From: Gluconobacter sphaericus NBRC 12467
GTDB taxonomy: Bacteria > Pseudomonadota > Alphaproteobacteria > Acetobacterales > Acetobacteraceae
NCBI RefSeq assembly: GCF_006539125.1
Contig: NZ_BJMK01000001.1
Location: forward strand, 310,001-374,000
Direction: 5' to 3'
Length of the DNA stretch: 64,000 nucleotides
Each line of letters starts with the position of its first letter. Position 1 is the first letter of the stretch. Both the position numbers and the translations under genes were made by a program. A model generated the notes under the pieces. It searched no databases, was not told where the DNA came from, and saw only the letters and a list, made by a program, of their open reading frames with translations. Of this stretch, positions 9,282-17,610 are shown one piece after another.

Positions 9282-10124
9282 GTGGGGGATCGTGGTTGTA
9301 TCGGTATTCTGGCAGGCTCGGGGCCGCTTCCCGCGCAGGTCGCCGCCGCAGCCATCGCCAAGGGGCGCAAGGTTTTCATTATCGGGTTTCGAGATTTTGC
9401 CGATCGTGTACTTCTCGAACCTTACCCGCATGAAATCATCCGTCTTGCCGCCGCCGGTGACATTCTTGGTGCTCTCAAACGGAACAACTGTCGCGAACTG
9501 GTTCTGATCGGGCCGGTGCGTCGTCCCGCCTGGCGTGACCTGCGTCCCGATGCCGAAGGAGCGCGTATCTTGGCCAGACTGGGCCGCGCTATTTTCTCGG
9601 GGGATGATGGACTGCTCGGAGCAGTCGTTCGTGTTCTCGGTGAGGAGGGCTTCCATGTGCGGGGCGCCCACGAATTCCTCGAACATGCCACCGGCCGCTC
9701 CGGAACCCTCGGACGCGTACTTCCTGATATTCAAGCTAAACAGGATATTACTCGTGGTGTCGAGGTCCTGAAGGTAATGGCAGCTCTGGATATTGGTCAG
9801 GGTTGCGTTGTTCAGAACGGTCTTGTGCTGGCTGTGGAGGCTCTGGAGGGGACGGATGCCATGCTGGGACGCTGTGGGCGCCTCATGCAGGCGGGAAGTG
9901 GGGGCGTTTTGGTGAAGATGCCGAAGACAGGGCAGGACCTTCGGGCAGACATGCCGACGATCGGGCCGGAGACGCTGGAAAATGCCGCCCGGAACGGACT
10001 GCGGGGCGTTGCGTTTCAGCCCGGAGTGACCCTCATGACGGACCCCGCTGGCTGCGTAAAGCTAGCGGATCGTTACGGGCTGTTTTTATATGGACTGACG
10101 CCGGAAGATCTGAAGGATAAGTGA
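9282..10124 (+). CDS. lpxI: UDP-2,3-diacylglucosamine pyrophosphatase LpxI
   Basis: Hydrolyses UDP-2,3-diacylglucosamine to lipid X. LpxI is the alphaproteobacterial replacement for LpxH and is structurally unrelated to it. The 280 residues fit the two-domain LpxI/DUF1009 family: an N-terminal domain opening with Gly-Ile-Leu-Ala-Gly-Ser-Gly-Pro-Leu-Pro and a C-terminal domain from about residue 135. The start is GTG, two bases after the lpxA stop. Its stop overlaps the next ATG by one base. lpxB, the expected next gene, is not here. Confidence 0.88.
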   Translation: MGDRGCIGILAGSGPLPAQVAAAAIAKGRKVFIIGFRDFADRVLLEPYPHEIIRLAAAGDILGALKRNNCRELVLIGPVRRPAWRDLRPDAEGARILARLGRAIFSGDDGLLGAVVRVLGEEGFHVRGAHEFLEHATGRSGTLGRVLPDIQAKQDITRGVEVLKVMAALDIGQGCVVQNGLVLAVEALEGTDAMLGRCGRLMQAGSGGVLVKMPKTGQDLRADMPTIGPETLENAARNGLRGVAFQPGVTLMTDPAGCVKLADRYGLFLYGLTPEDLKDK

Positions 10125-10513
10125 TGAGCACGTTTCTGCATACGATGGTGAGAATCCGGGATATCGACCGGAGTCTGGCGTTTTACAAGCTGCTCGGGAT
10201 GAAGGAACTTCGTCGCAAGGAAGTGCGTGAAGGGCGTTATACGCTTGTTTTCATCGGATTCGATGACAACGAACACGGACAGGCCGAGATTGAACTGACC
10301 TATAACTGGGACCAGGAAACCGACTATGAGGTCGGCACCGGTTTCGGGCATTTCGCGATTGGCGTGCCGGATGTGGCTGCTCTTGTGGAGACGGTCCGCA
10401 GCGGAGGCGGCAAGGTGACGCGTGAGGCCGGGCCGTTGAAATTCGGAACGATCATCATTGCGTTCGTCGAGGATCCCGACGGCTACAAGATCGAGCTTAT
10501 CGAGAAGACGTAA
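10124..10513 (+). CDS. gloA: Lactoylglutathione lyase (glyoxalase I)
   Basis: Isomerises the methylglyoxal-glutathione hemithioacetal to S-lactoylglutathione. The 129-residue length and motifs match the nickel-type short GloA: His6 near the N-terminus, Glu in the Ala-Glu-Ile-Glu-Leu strand near 58, His in Gly-His-Phe-Ala-Ile near 76, and Glu in the Tyr-Lys-Ile-Glu-Leu strand near 123. ATG 10124 overlaps the lpxI stop by one base, so it is translationally coupled to lipid A genes, an unexpected metabolic pairing. Its last 17 bases overlap the end of the opposite-strand small gene. Confidence 0.93.
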   Translation: MSTFLHTMVRIRDIDRSLAFYKLLGMKELRRKEVREGRYTLVFIGFDDNEHGQAEIELTYNWDQETDYEVGTGFGHFAIGVPDVAALVETVRSGGGKVTREAGPLKFGTIIIAFVEDPDGYKIELIEKT

Positions 10514-10745
10514 AGTTTTTCAGCAGCTTCAGGGCATTTTCCAACGCATCGACGATCGTCTTTGCGTTCTGCTGGACTGCCTTGTCCTTGTGCGTGCCGA
10601 GAATGTCGGCACAGAGCAGGGCAGGGGCGAGCGCGTTGCGCATGTCGTGGCGGAAGGTCGCGACGTCCTGGGGGGAGTTGCTGGCGGGGAGAGTATTGCT
10701 GGACTCGGGCATAGGTTGAAGTTCCTGTAGGTCTGGCATTGACAT
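10497..10745 (-). CDS. Small stand-alone H-box (histidine-kinase dimerisation-like) protein
   Basis: 82 residues, no named family recognised. Residues 1-26 are Pro/Ser/Gln rich and probably disordered. Residues 30-50 read like the H-box helix of a sensor kinase (Arg-His33-Asp-Met-Arg-Asn followed by Leu-Ala-Pro), and 54-78 form a second amphipathic helix. Together this resembles a DHp hairpin without the ATP-binding domain. By inference it could accept or drain phosphoryl groups, or dimerise with a kinase. It converges on gloA with a 17-base overlap and is divergent from rpmH. A second ATG two codons in (10739) is an alternative start. Confidence 0.6.
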   Translation of the reverse strand: MSMPDLQELQPMPESSNTLPASNSPQDVATFRHDMRNALAPALLCADILGTHKDKAVQQNAKTIVDALENALKLLKNFTSSR

Positions 10746-10858
10746 GAGGGGCCTGCGTGCTTACAAGCCCGGGTCTCAATCACCGGGCGTTTCGTGCGCC
10801 CGATCGACGCGGATGTCCAGCAGTTGAGGCGTCCGCCTGGTTTTTAAGGATCAACGTC

Positions 10859-10993
10859 ATGAAGCGCACGTATCAACCCTCCAAGCTGGTTCGCAAGCGT
10901 CGTCACGGTTTCCGTACGCGTAGCGAAACCGTCGGTGGCCGCCGCGTACTGGCCAACCGTCGCTCCAAGGGTCGCAAGAAGCTCTCTGCCTGA
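10859..10993 (+). CDS. rpmH: 50S ribosomal protein L34
   Basis: Small basic protein of the large ribosomal subunit. The 44 residues begin Met-Lys-Arg-Thr-Tyr-Gln-Pro-Ser and are full of Arg and Lys, exactly the L34 pattern. An AAGGA ribosome site lies about 7 bases before the ATG. It heads the rpmH-rnpA-yidD-yidC block that is conserved across bacteria. The 113 bases upstream hold its promoter region, shared with the divergent small gene, but no convincing promoter hexamers were identified. Confidence 0.97.
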   Translation: MKRTYQPSKLVRKRRHGFRTRSETVGGRRVLANRRSKGRKKLSA

Positions 10994-11042
10994 GTTTGAC
11001 CCGATCGGTACGATCCATACAACAGGCCACACTCCGCGCCGT

Positions 11043-11417
11043 TTGAAAAAACGGCCGCAGTTTCTGCGTGTGGCCGGGAAGGGGCGCAAGGTCGCCACTC
11101 CCGGTATGGTCGTGCAGATCCTGCCGGATGACACAGCGACCGAAACCCGCGTCGGTTTCACGGTCACGAAAAAAGTCGGTAATTCTGTCATCCGTAACCG
11201 CACCCGCCGTCGCCTCCGCGAGGCCCTGCGCCTCGTTGCGCGGGAAGACGGTCTGCCTTCCGGCGATTTCGTCCTCATCGGACGGGACAAGACCCGGGAG
11301 CGCGATTTTTCCCTTCTCAAGGATGATCTGCGTCAGGCTCTTCGCAAGGGGCTGGACGTTAATTTCCGGGAAAGCCCCCGCGGGCCGTCCGGCAAAGGCC
11401 GGTACCGGGCGAAATGA
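11043..11417 (+). CDS. rnpA: Ribonuclease P protein component
   Basis: Protein subunit of RNase P, which trims the 5' ends of pre-tRNAs. The RNP motif is visible: Val-Gly-Asn-Ser-Val-Ile-Arg-Asn-Arg then Arg-Arg-Arg-Leu-Arg-Glu near the middle. TTG 11043 (first residues Met-Lys-Lys-Arg-Pro-Gln-Phe-Leu) is chosen because it matches where the family begins and gives 124 residues. The frame stays open back to an ATG at 10935 inside rpmH, so a longer form cannot be excluded. The stop overlaps yidD in an ATGA. Confidence 0.9.
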   Translation: MKKRPQFLRVAGKGRKVATPGMVVQILPDDTATETRVGFTVTKKVGNSVIRNRTRRRLREALRLVAREDGLPSGDFVLIGRDKTRERDFSLLKDDLRQALRKGLDVNFRESPRGPSGKGRYRAK

Positions 11418-11665
11418 TCGCGTCCGTGATCAGGAAAGCCGTTACGGCCCTGATGCTGTCGCTCATCGACGCCTACAAGCTCTTCATCAGCCCGTTCATT
11501 GGCAGGAACTGCCGGTTCGATCCGACATGCAGCACCTATGCGCTGACGGTCATCCGTGAGCATGGGCCTGTACGTGGGGGATGGCTTGCACTGCGCAGGA
11601 TCGGGTGCTGTCATCCTTGGTCAGAAGGGGGTGTGGACCTGCCTCCAAAGCCACACCAGCATTAA
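11414..11665 (+). CDS. yidD: Membrane protein insertion efficiency factor YidD
   Basis: Small membrane-associated protein that helps YidC/Sec-dependent insertion. The 83 residues carry the family pattern of Tyr-Lys-Leu-Phe-Ile-Ser-Pro, then Cys-Arg-Phe-Asp-Pro-Thr-Cys-Ser, then the Cys-Cys-His-Pro-Trp motif near the end. It overlaps rnpA by four bases and is followed by yidC after 90 bases, the textbook order. Confidence 0.95.
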   Translation: MIASVIRKAVTALMLSLIDAYKLFISPFIGRNCRFDPTCSTYALTVIREHGPVRGGWLALRRIGCCHPWSEGGVDLPPKPHQH

Positions 11666-11755
11666 AAAAGCCCTCCGCCTATTGTTTTGAATGCGGTTTT
11701 CGGCCACTTGAGGCGCAAGCCCTATTCAGTGAGACGAAAGACCGGCATCCGCCCG

Positions 11756-13483
11756 ATGGACACCAAACGCATTATTGCGGCCACACTTCTCTCGGCCCTT
11801 ATCCTGATCGGTTTCGACTATTTTATGCCGAAGCCCCATCAGGACGATCCCCATTCCGTCACACATGCGCCTGCAGCACAGGTTCAGAACAGCGCGCCGA
11901 CCACGGCTGCGCCACCTGCCGAGGCTGCTGCTGAAACGCAGGCGACTGCGCGGCGCATTCCGGTGACGGGGCCGGACGTGCAGGGCTCCCTTAACCTCAA
12001 GGGTGCGGTGCTGGATGATCTGATCCTTACGAAATATCGTGAGACCCTGGCCAAGGACAGCCCGCTGGTGCGGCTGCTGGACAAGGCGGGGAGTGCGCAT
12101 CCCACGTTCGTCGTGATCGGCTGGACGAATGCTCCGGGCTCCAATGCCCGCCTGCCGGATCTGAACACGGTCTGGGAGAGCTCCGACGAGATGCTGACGC
12201 CGGACCATCCGGTGACGCTGCACTGGGATAACGGGCAGGGGTTGGTGTTCTCCATCCAGATCGCACTGGACGAGCACTACATGTTCGCCGTGAGCCAGAC
12301 GGTCGAGAACCATTCGGGTCAGCCGGTGGCTCTGGTACCGTTCGAGCGCGTGCAGCGTGACTATGATGCACCTGAAGGGGCTTTCACGGCGCATGAGGGG
12401 CCGATCGCCGTTATCGGTGGCCGGATGCAGGATGAGAGCTACAAGAGCCTGCGCAAGGGGGCTGACCATCCGGATCACGTGTCCTGGTCGTCCACGGGTA
12501 CGAATGGCTGGGATGGCATCAGCGATAAGTTCTGGCTGACGGCCGTGGCCCCTGCTGACGGCACGCCGGTTGCGGCAAGCTTTGCTTACGTGCCGGGAAC
12601 GCCGGGGTCATATCAGGTGGGTATGTCCACCCAGAACGCCCAGCAGATCATGCCGAACGGTTCCATCACCGAGAAGAGCCATGTCTTTGCAGGTGCGAAG
12701 GTTGTCAGCCTGCTTCAGGGCTATAGCAAACAGCTCGGCATTCCGGATCTGGACAAGGCGATCGACTTCGGCTGGTTCAGCTTCCTGACCCGTCCGCTGC
12801 TGACGCTGCTGCACTGGCTGTATCTGCATCTGGGTAATTTCGGTCTGGCGCTGATGGCGCTGACGCTGATTGTCAAGATCGTTCTATTCCCGCTGGCCTC
12901 CAAGGCTGCCCAGTCCTCGGCGCGGATGCGTCTACTGGCGCCCAAGGTCAAAGAGATCCGGGAGAAGAACAAGGACGATCCGATGGCCATGAACCAGAAG
13001 GTCATGGCGCTGTATCGTGAAGAGAAGGTGAGCCCTGCGAGCGGCTGTCTGCCGATGCTGATCCAGGCGCCGATCTTCTTTTGCCTATACAAAATCCTGA
13101 ACATCAGCATTGATGCGCGCCATGCGCCGTTCTTTGGCTGGATCCATGATTTGTCGATGCCGGACCCGACGAACGTGTTCAATCTGTTCGGGCTGCTGCC
13201 GTTTGATCCGACGCATTACTCGTCGTTCCTGCATGTCAGCATCTGGGGCACGGCGCTTGGCTTGACGTTCTGGCTGCTGCAGCGCCAGACCAGCTCGACG
13301 GCGAGCCTTGATCCGGCACAGGCACGGATGATGCAGTTCATGCCGCTGGTCTATGTGTTTTTTATGTCCGGCTTCCCGGCCAGTCTTCTGGTCTATTACA
13401 CTTGGAACAACCTGCTGACGGTTGCGCAACAGATGTTCATCCAGCGCCGGACGGGTCTGCCCGTTCCGGTCTCGCGGACCTGA
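11756..13483 (+). CDS. yidC: Membrane protein insertase YidC
   Basis: Inserts and folds inner membrane proteins, with or without Sec. The 575 residues follow the Gram-negative layout: one N-terminal membrane helix (about residues 7-22), a large periplasmic beta domain to about residue 330, and five C-terminal helices. The conserved cytoplasmic hairpin has Lys-Val-Ser-Pro-Ala-Ser-Gly-Cys-Leu-Pro. The ATG at 11756 is preferred to an upstream in-frame one at 11687 because Met-Asp-Thr-Lys-Arg directly precedes the first helix, as in homologues. Confidence 0.96.
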   Translation: MDTKRIIAATLLSALILIGFDYFMPKPHQDDPHSVTHAPAAQVQNSAPTTAAPPAEAAAETQATARRIPVTGPDVQGSLNLKGAVLDDLILTKYRETLAKDSPLVRLLDKAGSAHPTFVVIGWTNAPGSNARLPDLNTVWESSDEMLTPDHPVTLHWDNGQGLVFSIQIALDEHYMFAVSQTVENHSGQPVALVPFERVQRDYDAPEGAFTAHEGPIAVIGGRMQDESYKSLRKGADHPDHVSWSSTGTNGWDGISDKFWLTAVAPADGTPVAASFAYVPGTPGSYQVGMSTQNAQQIMPNGSITEKSHVFAGAKVVSLLQGYSKQLGIPDLDKAIDFGWFSFLTRPLLTLLHWLYLHLGNFGLALMALTLIVKIVLFPLASKAAQSSARMRLLAPKVKEIREKNKDDPMAMNQKVMALYREEKVSPASGCLPMLIQAPIFFCLYKILNISIDARHAPFFGWIHDLSMPDPTNVFNLFGLLPFDPTHYSSFLHVSIWGTALGLTFWLLQRQTSSTASLDPAQARMMQFMPLVYVFFMSGFPASLLVYYTWNNLLTVAQQMFIQRRTGLPVPVSRT

Positions 13484-13497
13484 GGCCCGGCAAAGGC

Positions 13498-14169
13498 ATG
13501 ATGAAAGAAATTCCGGGGCCTCCGACCGAGGCCCAGATCGAGGATGGGCGGCTTCTGTTCGCGGGGGAATGTGAGTTCTTCTTCGGCTCGCAGAAGATTG
13601 ACCAGCTTCCGCCCGTCGGCCGTCCCGAAGTAGCATTTGCCGGTCGGTCCAATGTCGGCAAGTCGAGCATCATCAATGCGCTTACGGGGCGTCGTGCGCT
13701 GGCACGGGCCTCGTCCGAACCGGGCCGGACCAAGCAGCTCAACTTCTTCAATCTGGCTGACCGGCTGTCTCTCGTGGACATGCCGGGTTACGGGTTTGCC
13801 AAGGCGGCGAAGTCGGTCAAGGAAGACTGGCAGGACATGATGTTCGCCTATCTTCGTGGTCGGACAACGCTGGAGCGGGTCATCCTGCTTCTGGATGCGC
13901 GGATCGAGCTTAAGGCATCGGACAAGGATGTCATGGAGTTGCTGGACCGGGCCGCCGTGGTGTTCCAGATCGTGCTGACCAAATGCGATCAGGTGAAGCC
14001 GAAAGCGCTGGCGGCGAAAATTGCGGAAGTCGAGGCGCTTGCGCTCAAGCATGCCGCAGCCTATCCGCGCATCATTGCCACCAGCAGCGAGACCGGTTTC
14101 GGAATCGAGGATCTGCGGGCTGAAATTGCCCGTTTTGCCGTGCCACTCCAAGCGTCAGGGGAAGGATAG
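13498..14169 (+). CDS. engB: Ribosome biogenesis GTP-binding protein EngB (YsxC/YihA)
   Basis: GTPase that assists large-subunit assembly. G1 motif Gly-Arg-Ser-Asn-Val-Gly-Lys-Ser-Ser, G3 Asp-Met-Pro-Gly-Tyr-Gly and G4 Thr-Lys-Cys-Asp are all present. ATG 13498 (Met-Met-Lys-Glu) gives 223 residues, close to family size. The frame extends upstream into yidC but that part has no family similarity. It lies 14 bases after yidC and 8 bases before argB. Confidence 0.95.
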   Translation: MMKEIPGPPTEAQIEDGRLLFAGECEFFFGSQKIDQLPPVGRPEVAFAGRSNVGKSSIINALTGRRALARASSEPGRTKQLNFFNLADRLSLVDMPGYGFAKAAKSVKEDWQDMMFAYLRGRTTLERVILLLDARIELKASDKDVMELLDRAAVVFQIVLTKCDQVKPKALAAKIAEVEALALKHAAAYPRIIATSSETGFGIEDLRAEIARFAVPLQASGEG

Positions 14170-14177
14170 TCCGGATC

Positions 14178-15137
14178 ATGACCAGTAAGACCCCCATTGA
14201 AAACAACAGCCGGACGCACAGCGACAAGCTGCCGGATGTGGCACCTGTCGTGAATGCGGAGGAAGCGCAGCAGCAGGCTGCCATCCTGTCTAGCGCACTG
14301 CCGTTCCTGCGGCGCTATGCCGGTGACACGATTGTCGTTAAATATGGTGGTCATGCCATGGGCGAGGGCAAGCTGGCGCATGCCTTTGGCTATGACATTT
14401 CCCTGCTCAAGTTGGTCGGAATCAATCCGATTGTGGTGCATGGCGGTGGGCCGCAGATCAGCGCCATGCTGGACCGGCTGAAGATCCGTTCGGAGTTCAT
14501 CGACGGGCTGCGTGTGACCGACAAGTCCATGGTCGATGTGATCGAGATGGTTCTGTCCGGCAGCGTCAACAAGCAGGTGGCGCAGTTGATCAACCGGGCC
14601 GGAGCACTGGCTGTCGGCATTTCCGGCAAGGATGGCGGGCTGATCCAGGCACGTCGTCTGACGCGCACCAAGCGCGATCCGGACAGTGAGATCGAGAAGG
14701 TCATTGATCTGGGATTTGTCGGACAGCCGGAAAAAATCGATCCGCGGGTGCTGTATGCGCTGCTCGGCGCGGGCCTGATCCCCGTGATCGCCCCTGTGGG
14801 TGTCGGCGAGGATGGGGAGACCTACAACATCAACGCTGACACTGCAGCTGGCGCGATTGCCGGTGCGGTGCATGCTTCGCGTCTGCTGATGCTGACGGAT
14901 GTTCCGGGCGTTCTGGACGAGAACGGCAAGCTCATCGAAGAGCTGAGCGCGGAAGAGGCCATGCGCCGGATTGCGGACGGGTCGATTTCGGGCGGCATGA
15001 TCCCCAAGGTCGAGACCTGCCTCGAGGCAGTCCGCAAGGGGGCGAAAGCTGCAGTCATTCTGGACGGGCGCGTGCCGCATAGCTGCCTTCTGGAGCTGTT
15101 CACACGGGCCGGACCGGGGACGCTTATCAAGGCGTAA
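14178..15137 (+). CDS. argB: Acetylglutamate kinase
   Basis: Phosphorylates N-acetylglutamate, the second step of arginine synthesis. The 319 residues include the Lys-Tyr-Gly-Gly-His-Ala-Met nucleotide motif near residue 55, Val-His-Gly-Gly-Gly-Pro near residue 90 and the Leu-Thr-Asp-Val-Pro-Gly-Val motif. Arginine-sensitive versions carry an extra N-terminal helix, and the 50 residues before the kinase core are consistent with that. It ends in a hairpin terminator that overlaps the 3' end of the opposite gene. Confidence 0.96.
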   Translation: MTSKTPIENNSRTHSDKLPDVAPVVNAEEAQQQAAILSSALPFLRRYAGDTIVVKYGGHAMGEGKLAHAFGYDISLLKLVGINPIVVHGGGPQISAMLDRLKIRSEFIDGLRVTDKSMVDVIEMVLSGSVNKQVAQLINRAGALAVGISGKDGGLIQARRLTRTKRDPDSEIEKVIDLGFVGQPEKIDPRVLYALLGAGLIPVIAPVGVGEDGETYNINADTAAGAIAGAVHASRLLMLTDVPGVLDENGKLIEELSAEEAMRRIADGSISGGMIPKVETCLEAVRKGAKAAVILDGRVPHSCLLELFTRAGPGTLIKA

Positions 15138-15164
15138 CCAACTGGTAGCAGGACTGGACCGGGA

Positions 15165-16616
15165 TTATGGCGCTTCGTGTGAGAAGCGCCATTTTCTATT
15201 TTCGGCCACCCCTTCCTGAAGGGCCTGCATGCCACGTTCGAGCAGGCTCTCGGGGGTTTCTTCGGCATTGGCTTCGCGGGAGACAAGTCCTAGCTGAAGC
15301 GGCAGGTGGACCGGCGGGTCGATCAGGATGGGAATGCCATGGGCCGTCATGCGCTCGGCCCGTTCGGCTGCGGCGAAGCGGTCCCCGCCATCCATCCAGA
15401 GTCCGAATGTGTTGTTGCTGATCCGGCCGATGGCATCTGTCGGACGAATTGCTTTTCGCAGAAGAGCCACGCACTGACGCAGCGCTTCCTCGCCAGCCTC
15501 GAAGCCCTGGGTCTTTGAAAGCTCTGTCAGGCCGGGCACGCGGGCGATGATTAGGGTTGCGGCCATCGCCTCCTGATCCAGCCGGCGGCTGCGGCGCTCG
15601 ATTTCCGATTTCAGGCCGTTCCAGTTCAGAAGGTTCGACGCGATGTCGTAGTCGGAATCTGTCAGGATCCGGCGGTGGATGCTGTCCAGTTCCCAGAATC
15701 CGGCCAGCAGGGAGCAGGCCGTCTCGCAGAGCTGCTGGTCCTGCGTAGACCAGGGCTCGGAGCGCCAGAGGACGAGGCAGAGCTGTCTGAGGCTGCGGAT
15801 GTTTTCGCGGCAGATCATGACATGGCTGTTGCCGCTTCTGAACAACTCCGTGCCCGCTGGGGGCGCTGGCGTCGATAGGGCGGACTGGATGTCCTCAGGC
15901 AGGGCGGACGATTTGAAAAGAAAGGTTTTCGGCGCCGAAGTATCCAGCAATGCGCCTTCTGCGAGAAGGGGGATGAGCAGGGCATCTATCGCGGCGGCAG
16001 AAGCCAGTCTGGGAACGATGGCCCTGCGAAGTGCGGTAGTGATGGTAGCGAGAATCGCGATCCCGGTGGTGGTGGCGGGGCTACCTGTGACAGGAGTGGT
16101 ATCGGGCTGGGGAGCAGAAATGCTTTCGACCGGGGCCGTCGTAATGACGGTGGATGTTCCGGGCAGCGTCTGTGAGACCGCCTTGAGAGTGCCGCGTATT
16201 CCGGTGGCCCGGCCTTCGGTGTCCTGGAAAGGGCATGAGGAGAGGATGACGGTCAGGGGCTCGCCCTGCGGGTTCGTGATCTGGGCGGGTGTGCCGGTAT
16301 GGGGCTGAAGGATGTCCACGGTGTCGCACAGCGCGCTGAATGGCTGGCCGATCAGGGGCGTCGTGGGCTGTCCAAGCCATGTTTCGGGGGAAATCAGGAT
16401 GATCCGACCCCGGTTATCAGTCTCGAAGACCAGATCCACCGCTTGATAAAGCAGGGAGCGCCAGCGTTCACGGCTTTCGAGAGTCGACGCCAGCATGTTT
16501 CTCAGGTCCTGCGGGATCCTGTCCGGGGACGAATTACTCATGAACTGGGAGAGTAAGGAATGCAGATCAGGCAAGGGTGACATATCCCGCAGAAAACTCT
16601 CGGTCGGGCCAGTCAT
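15165..16616 (-). CDS. PAS domain protein with degenerate GGDEF domain
   Basis: 483 residues, no membrane segment. A PAS-like sensor domain spans about residues 45-135. The middle (140-300) is low complexity Thr/Pro/Ala, then a domain of GAF-like appearance with a Ser-Leu-Arg-Gln-Leu-Cys helix. The C-terminus (about 320-470) has the spacing of a GGDEF domain, but the signature is replaced by Arg-Ile-Ser-Asn-Asn-Thr-Phe-Gly at 398-405. A working diguanylate cyclase is therefore unlikely. By inference it is a signalling scaffold or nucleotide sensor. It is monocistronic and divergent from dapD. Confidence 0.7.
   Translation of the reverse strand: MTGPTESFLRDMSPLPDLHSLLSQFMSNSSPDRIPQDLRNMLASTLESRERWRSLLYQAVDLVFETDNRGRIILISPETWLGQPTTPLIGQPFSALCDTVDILQPHTGTPAQITNPQGEPLTVILSSCPFQDTEGRATGIRGTLKAVSQTLPGTSTVITTAPVESISAPQPDTTPVTGSPATTTGIAILATITTALRRAIVPRLASAAAIDALLIPLLAEGALLDTSAPKTFLFKSSALPEDIQSALSTPAPPAGTELFRSGNSHVMICRENIRSLRQLCLVLWRSEPWSTQDQQLCETACSLLAGFWELDSIHRRILTDSDYDIASNLLNWNGLKSEIERRSRRLDQEAMAATLIIARVPGLTELSKTQGFEAGEEALRQCVALLRKAIRPTDAIGRISNNTFGLWMDGGDRFAAAERAERMTAHGIPILIDPPVHLPLQLGLVSREANAEETPESLLERGMQALQEGVAENRKWRFSHEAP
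15167..15195 (+). terminator. Rho-independent terminator of the rpmH-argB block
   Basis: A perfect 10-base stem (ATGGCGCTTC with GAAGCGCCAT) closes a 6-base loop and is followed by TTTT. It sits 30 bases after the argB stop. The left arm begins inside the stop codon of the opposite-strand PAS protein, so the last codons of that gene are encoded by the terminator DNA. Confidence 0.85.
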
Positions 16617-16708
16617 TGAGAGTTTCTGGTTTTCATAAGCGCGATTAGTTAAAAAGTCATTAACAATGCTGGGGCATAGGCAGAAGGGCCGTCAGGAGTA
16701 AAGATCCG

Positions 16709-16769
16709 TTGACATGAAACCCCTGGAACCGCATGGTCCGGCGGATTTTTGCTTCTTTTTTACCGGACC
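16709..16769 (+). promoter_or_regulatory. dapD leader: possible -35 box and inverted repeat
   Basis: TTGACA at 16709-16714 is a good -35 box, but the hexamer 17 bases on (CATGGT) is a poor -10. An inverted repeat GGTCCGG (16735-16741) and CCGGACC (16763-16769) encloses a T-rich loop and ends six bases before the dapD ATG, which has no visible ribosome site. A leader structure controlling translation is possible but unproven. Confidence 0.3.
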
Positions 16770-16775
16770 GACCTG

Positions 16776-17606
16776 ATGCCGAATGCACCCCTTCGTACCG
16801 CCATTGAAGCTCTGTGGGAGCGTCGTGCGACGCTCAGCGCCCGTACGGAAGGCGAAGACCGCGATGTCGTGGAGAAAGTCCTGTCTGCTCTGGATGCCGG
16901 AACGCTGCGTGTCGCTGAGCCGTTTGCAGATGGCTGGACTGTTCATGAATGGCTGAAGAAGGCGGTCCTGCTGTCGTTCCGTCTGAATGACAGCAGGGTC
17001 ATGGAGCGCGGTTGTGGTGGTGAGCCGGCCTTTGACAAGGTTCCGCTGAAGTTCGATGGCTGGGACCAGTTCCGTTTTGCCGAGGCCGGTTTCCGTGCGG
17101 TTCCGGGTGCGATCGTACGTCGCTCTGCGTTTATTGCGCCGAATGTGGTGCTGATGCCGAGCTTCGTGAATGTTGGCGCGCGCGTCGATAGCGGCACAAT
17201 GATCGATACCTGGGCGACGGTTGGCTCCTGCGCCCAGATCGGCAAGAACTGCCATATCAGCGGCGGTGCGGGCATTGGTGGCGTTCTGGAACCGCTGCAG
17301 GCTGCCCCGGTCATCATTGAAGATGACTGCTTCATCGGGGCGCGTTCGGAAGTGGCCGAGGGCGTGATCGTTGAGAAGGGTTCCGTTCTGTCGATGGGCG
17401 TATTCCTTGGCGCCTCCACCAAGATCGTAGACCGTGCGACGGGCGAAGTTTTCATGGGCCGCGTCCCTGCCTATTCCGTCGTTGTGCCGGGCACGCTCCC
17501 GCCGAAGGAGCCGGGTATGCCGTCGCTGGCCTGTGCGGTAATAGTCAAGCGCGTGGACGAGCGGACCCGCTCCAAGACCTCCATCAACGATCTTCTGCGC
17601 GACTGA
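16776..17606 (+). CDS. dapD: 2,3,4,5-tetrahydropyridine-2,6-dicarboxylate N-succinyltransferase
   Basis: Succinylates tetrahydrodipicolinate in the succinylase branch of lysine and diaminopimelate synthesis. 276 residues, close to E. coli DapD (274). An N-terminal helical domain precedes a left-handed beta helix with repeats such as Ser-Gly-Gly-Ala-Gly-Ile-Gly-Gly-Val. ATG 16776 matches the family start; the frame continues 27 bases upstream without similarity. Four bases separate it from dapE, which acts two steps later. Confidence 0.96.
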   Translation: MPNAPLRTAIEALWERRATLSARTEGEDRDVVEKVLSALDAGTLRVAEPFADGWTVHEWLKKAVLLSFRLNDSRVMERGCGGEPAFDKVPLKFDGWDQFRFAEAGFRAVPGAIVRRSAFIAPNVVLMPSFVNVGARVDSGTMIDTWATVGSCAQIGKNCHISGGAGIGGVLEPLQAAPVIIEDDCFIGARSEVAEGVIVEKGSVLSMGVFLGASTKIVDRATGEVFMGRVPAYSVVVPGTLPPKEPGMPSLACAVIVKRVDERTRSKTSINDLLRD

Positions 17607-17610
17607 TCCC

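Noticed and set aside
14061-15080. 339-codon minus-strand frame
   Set aside because: Antisense shadow of argB.
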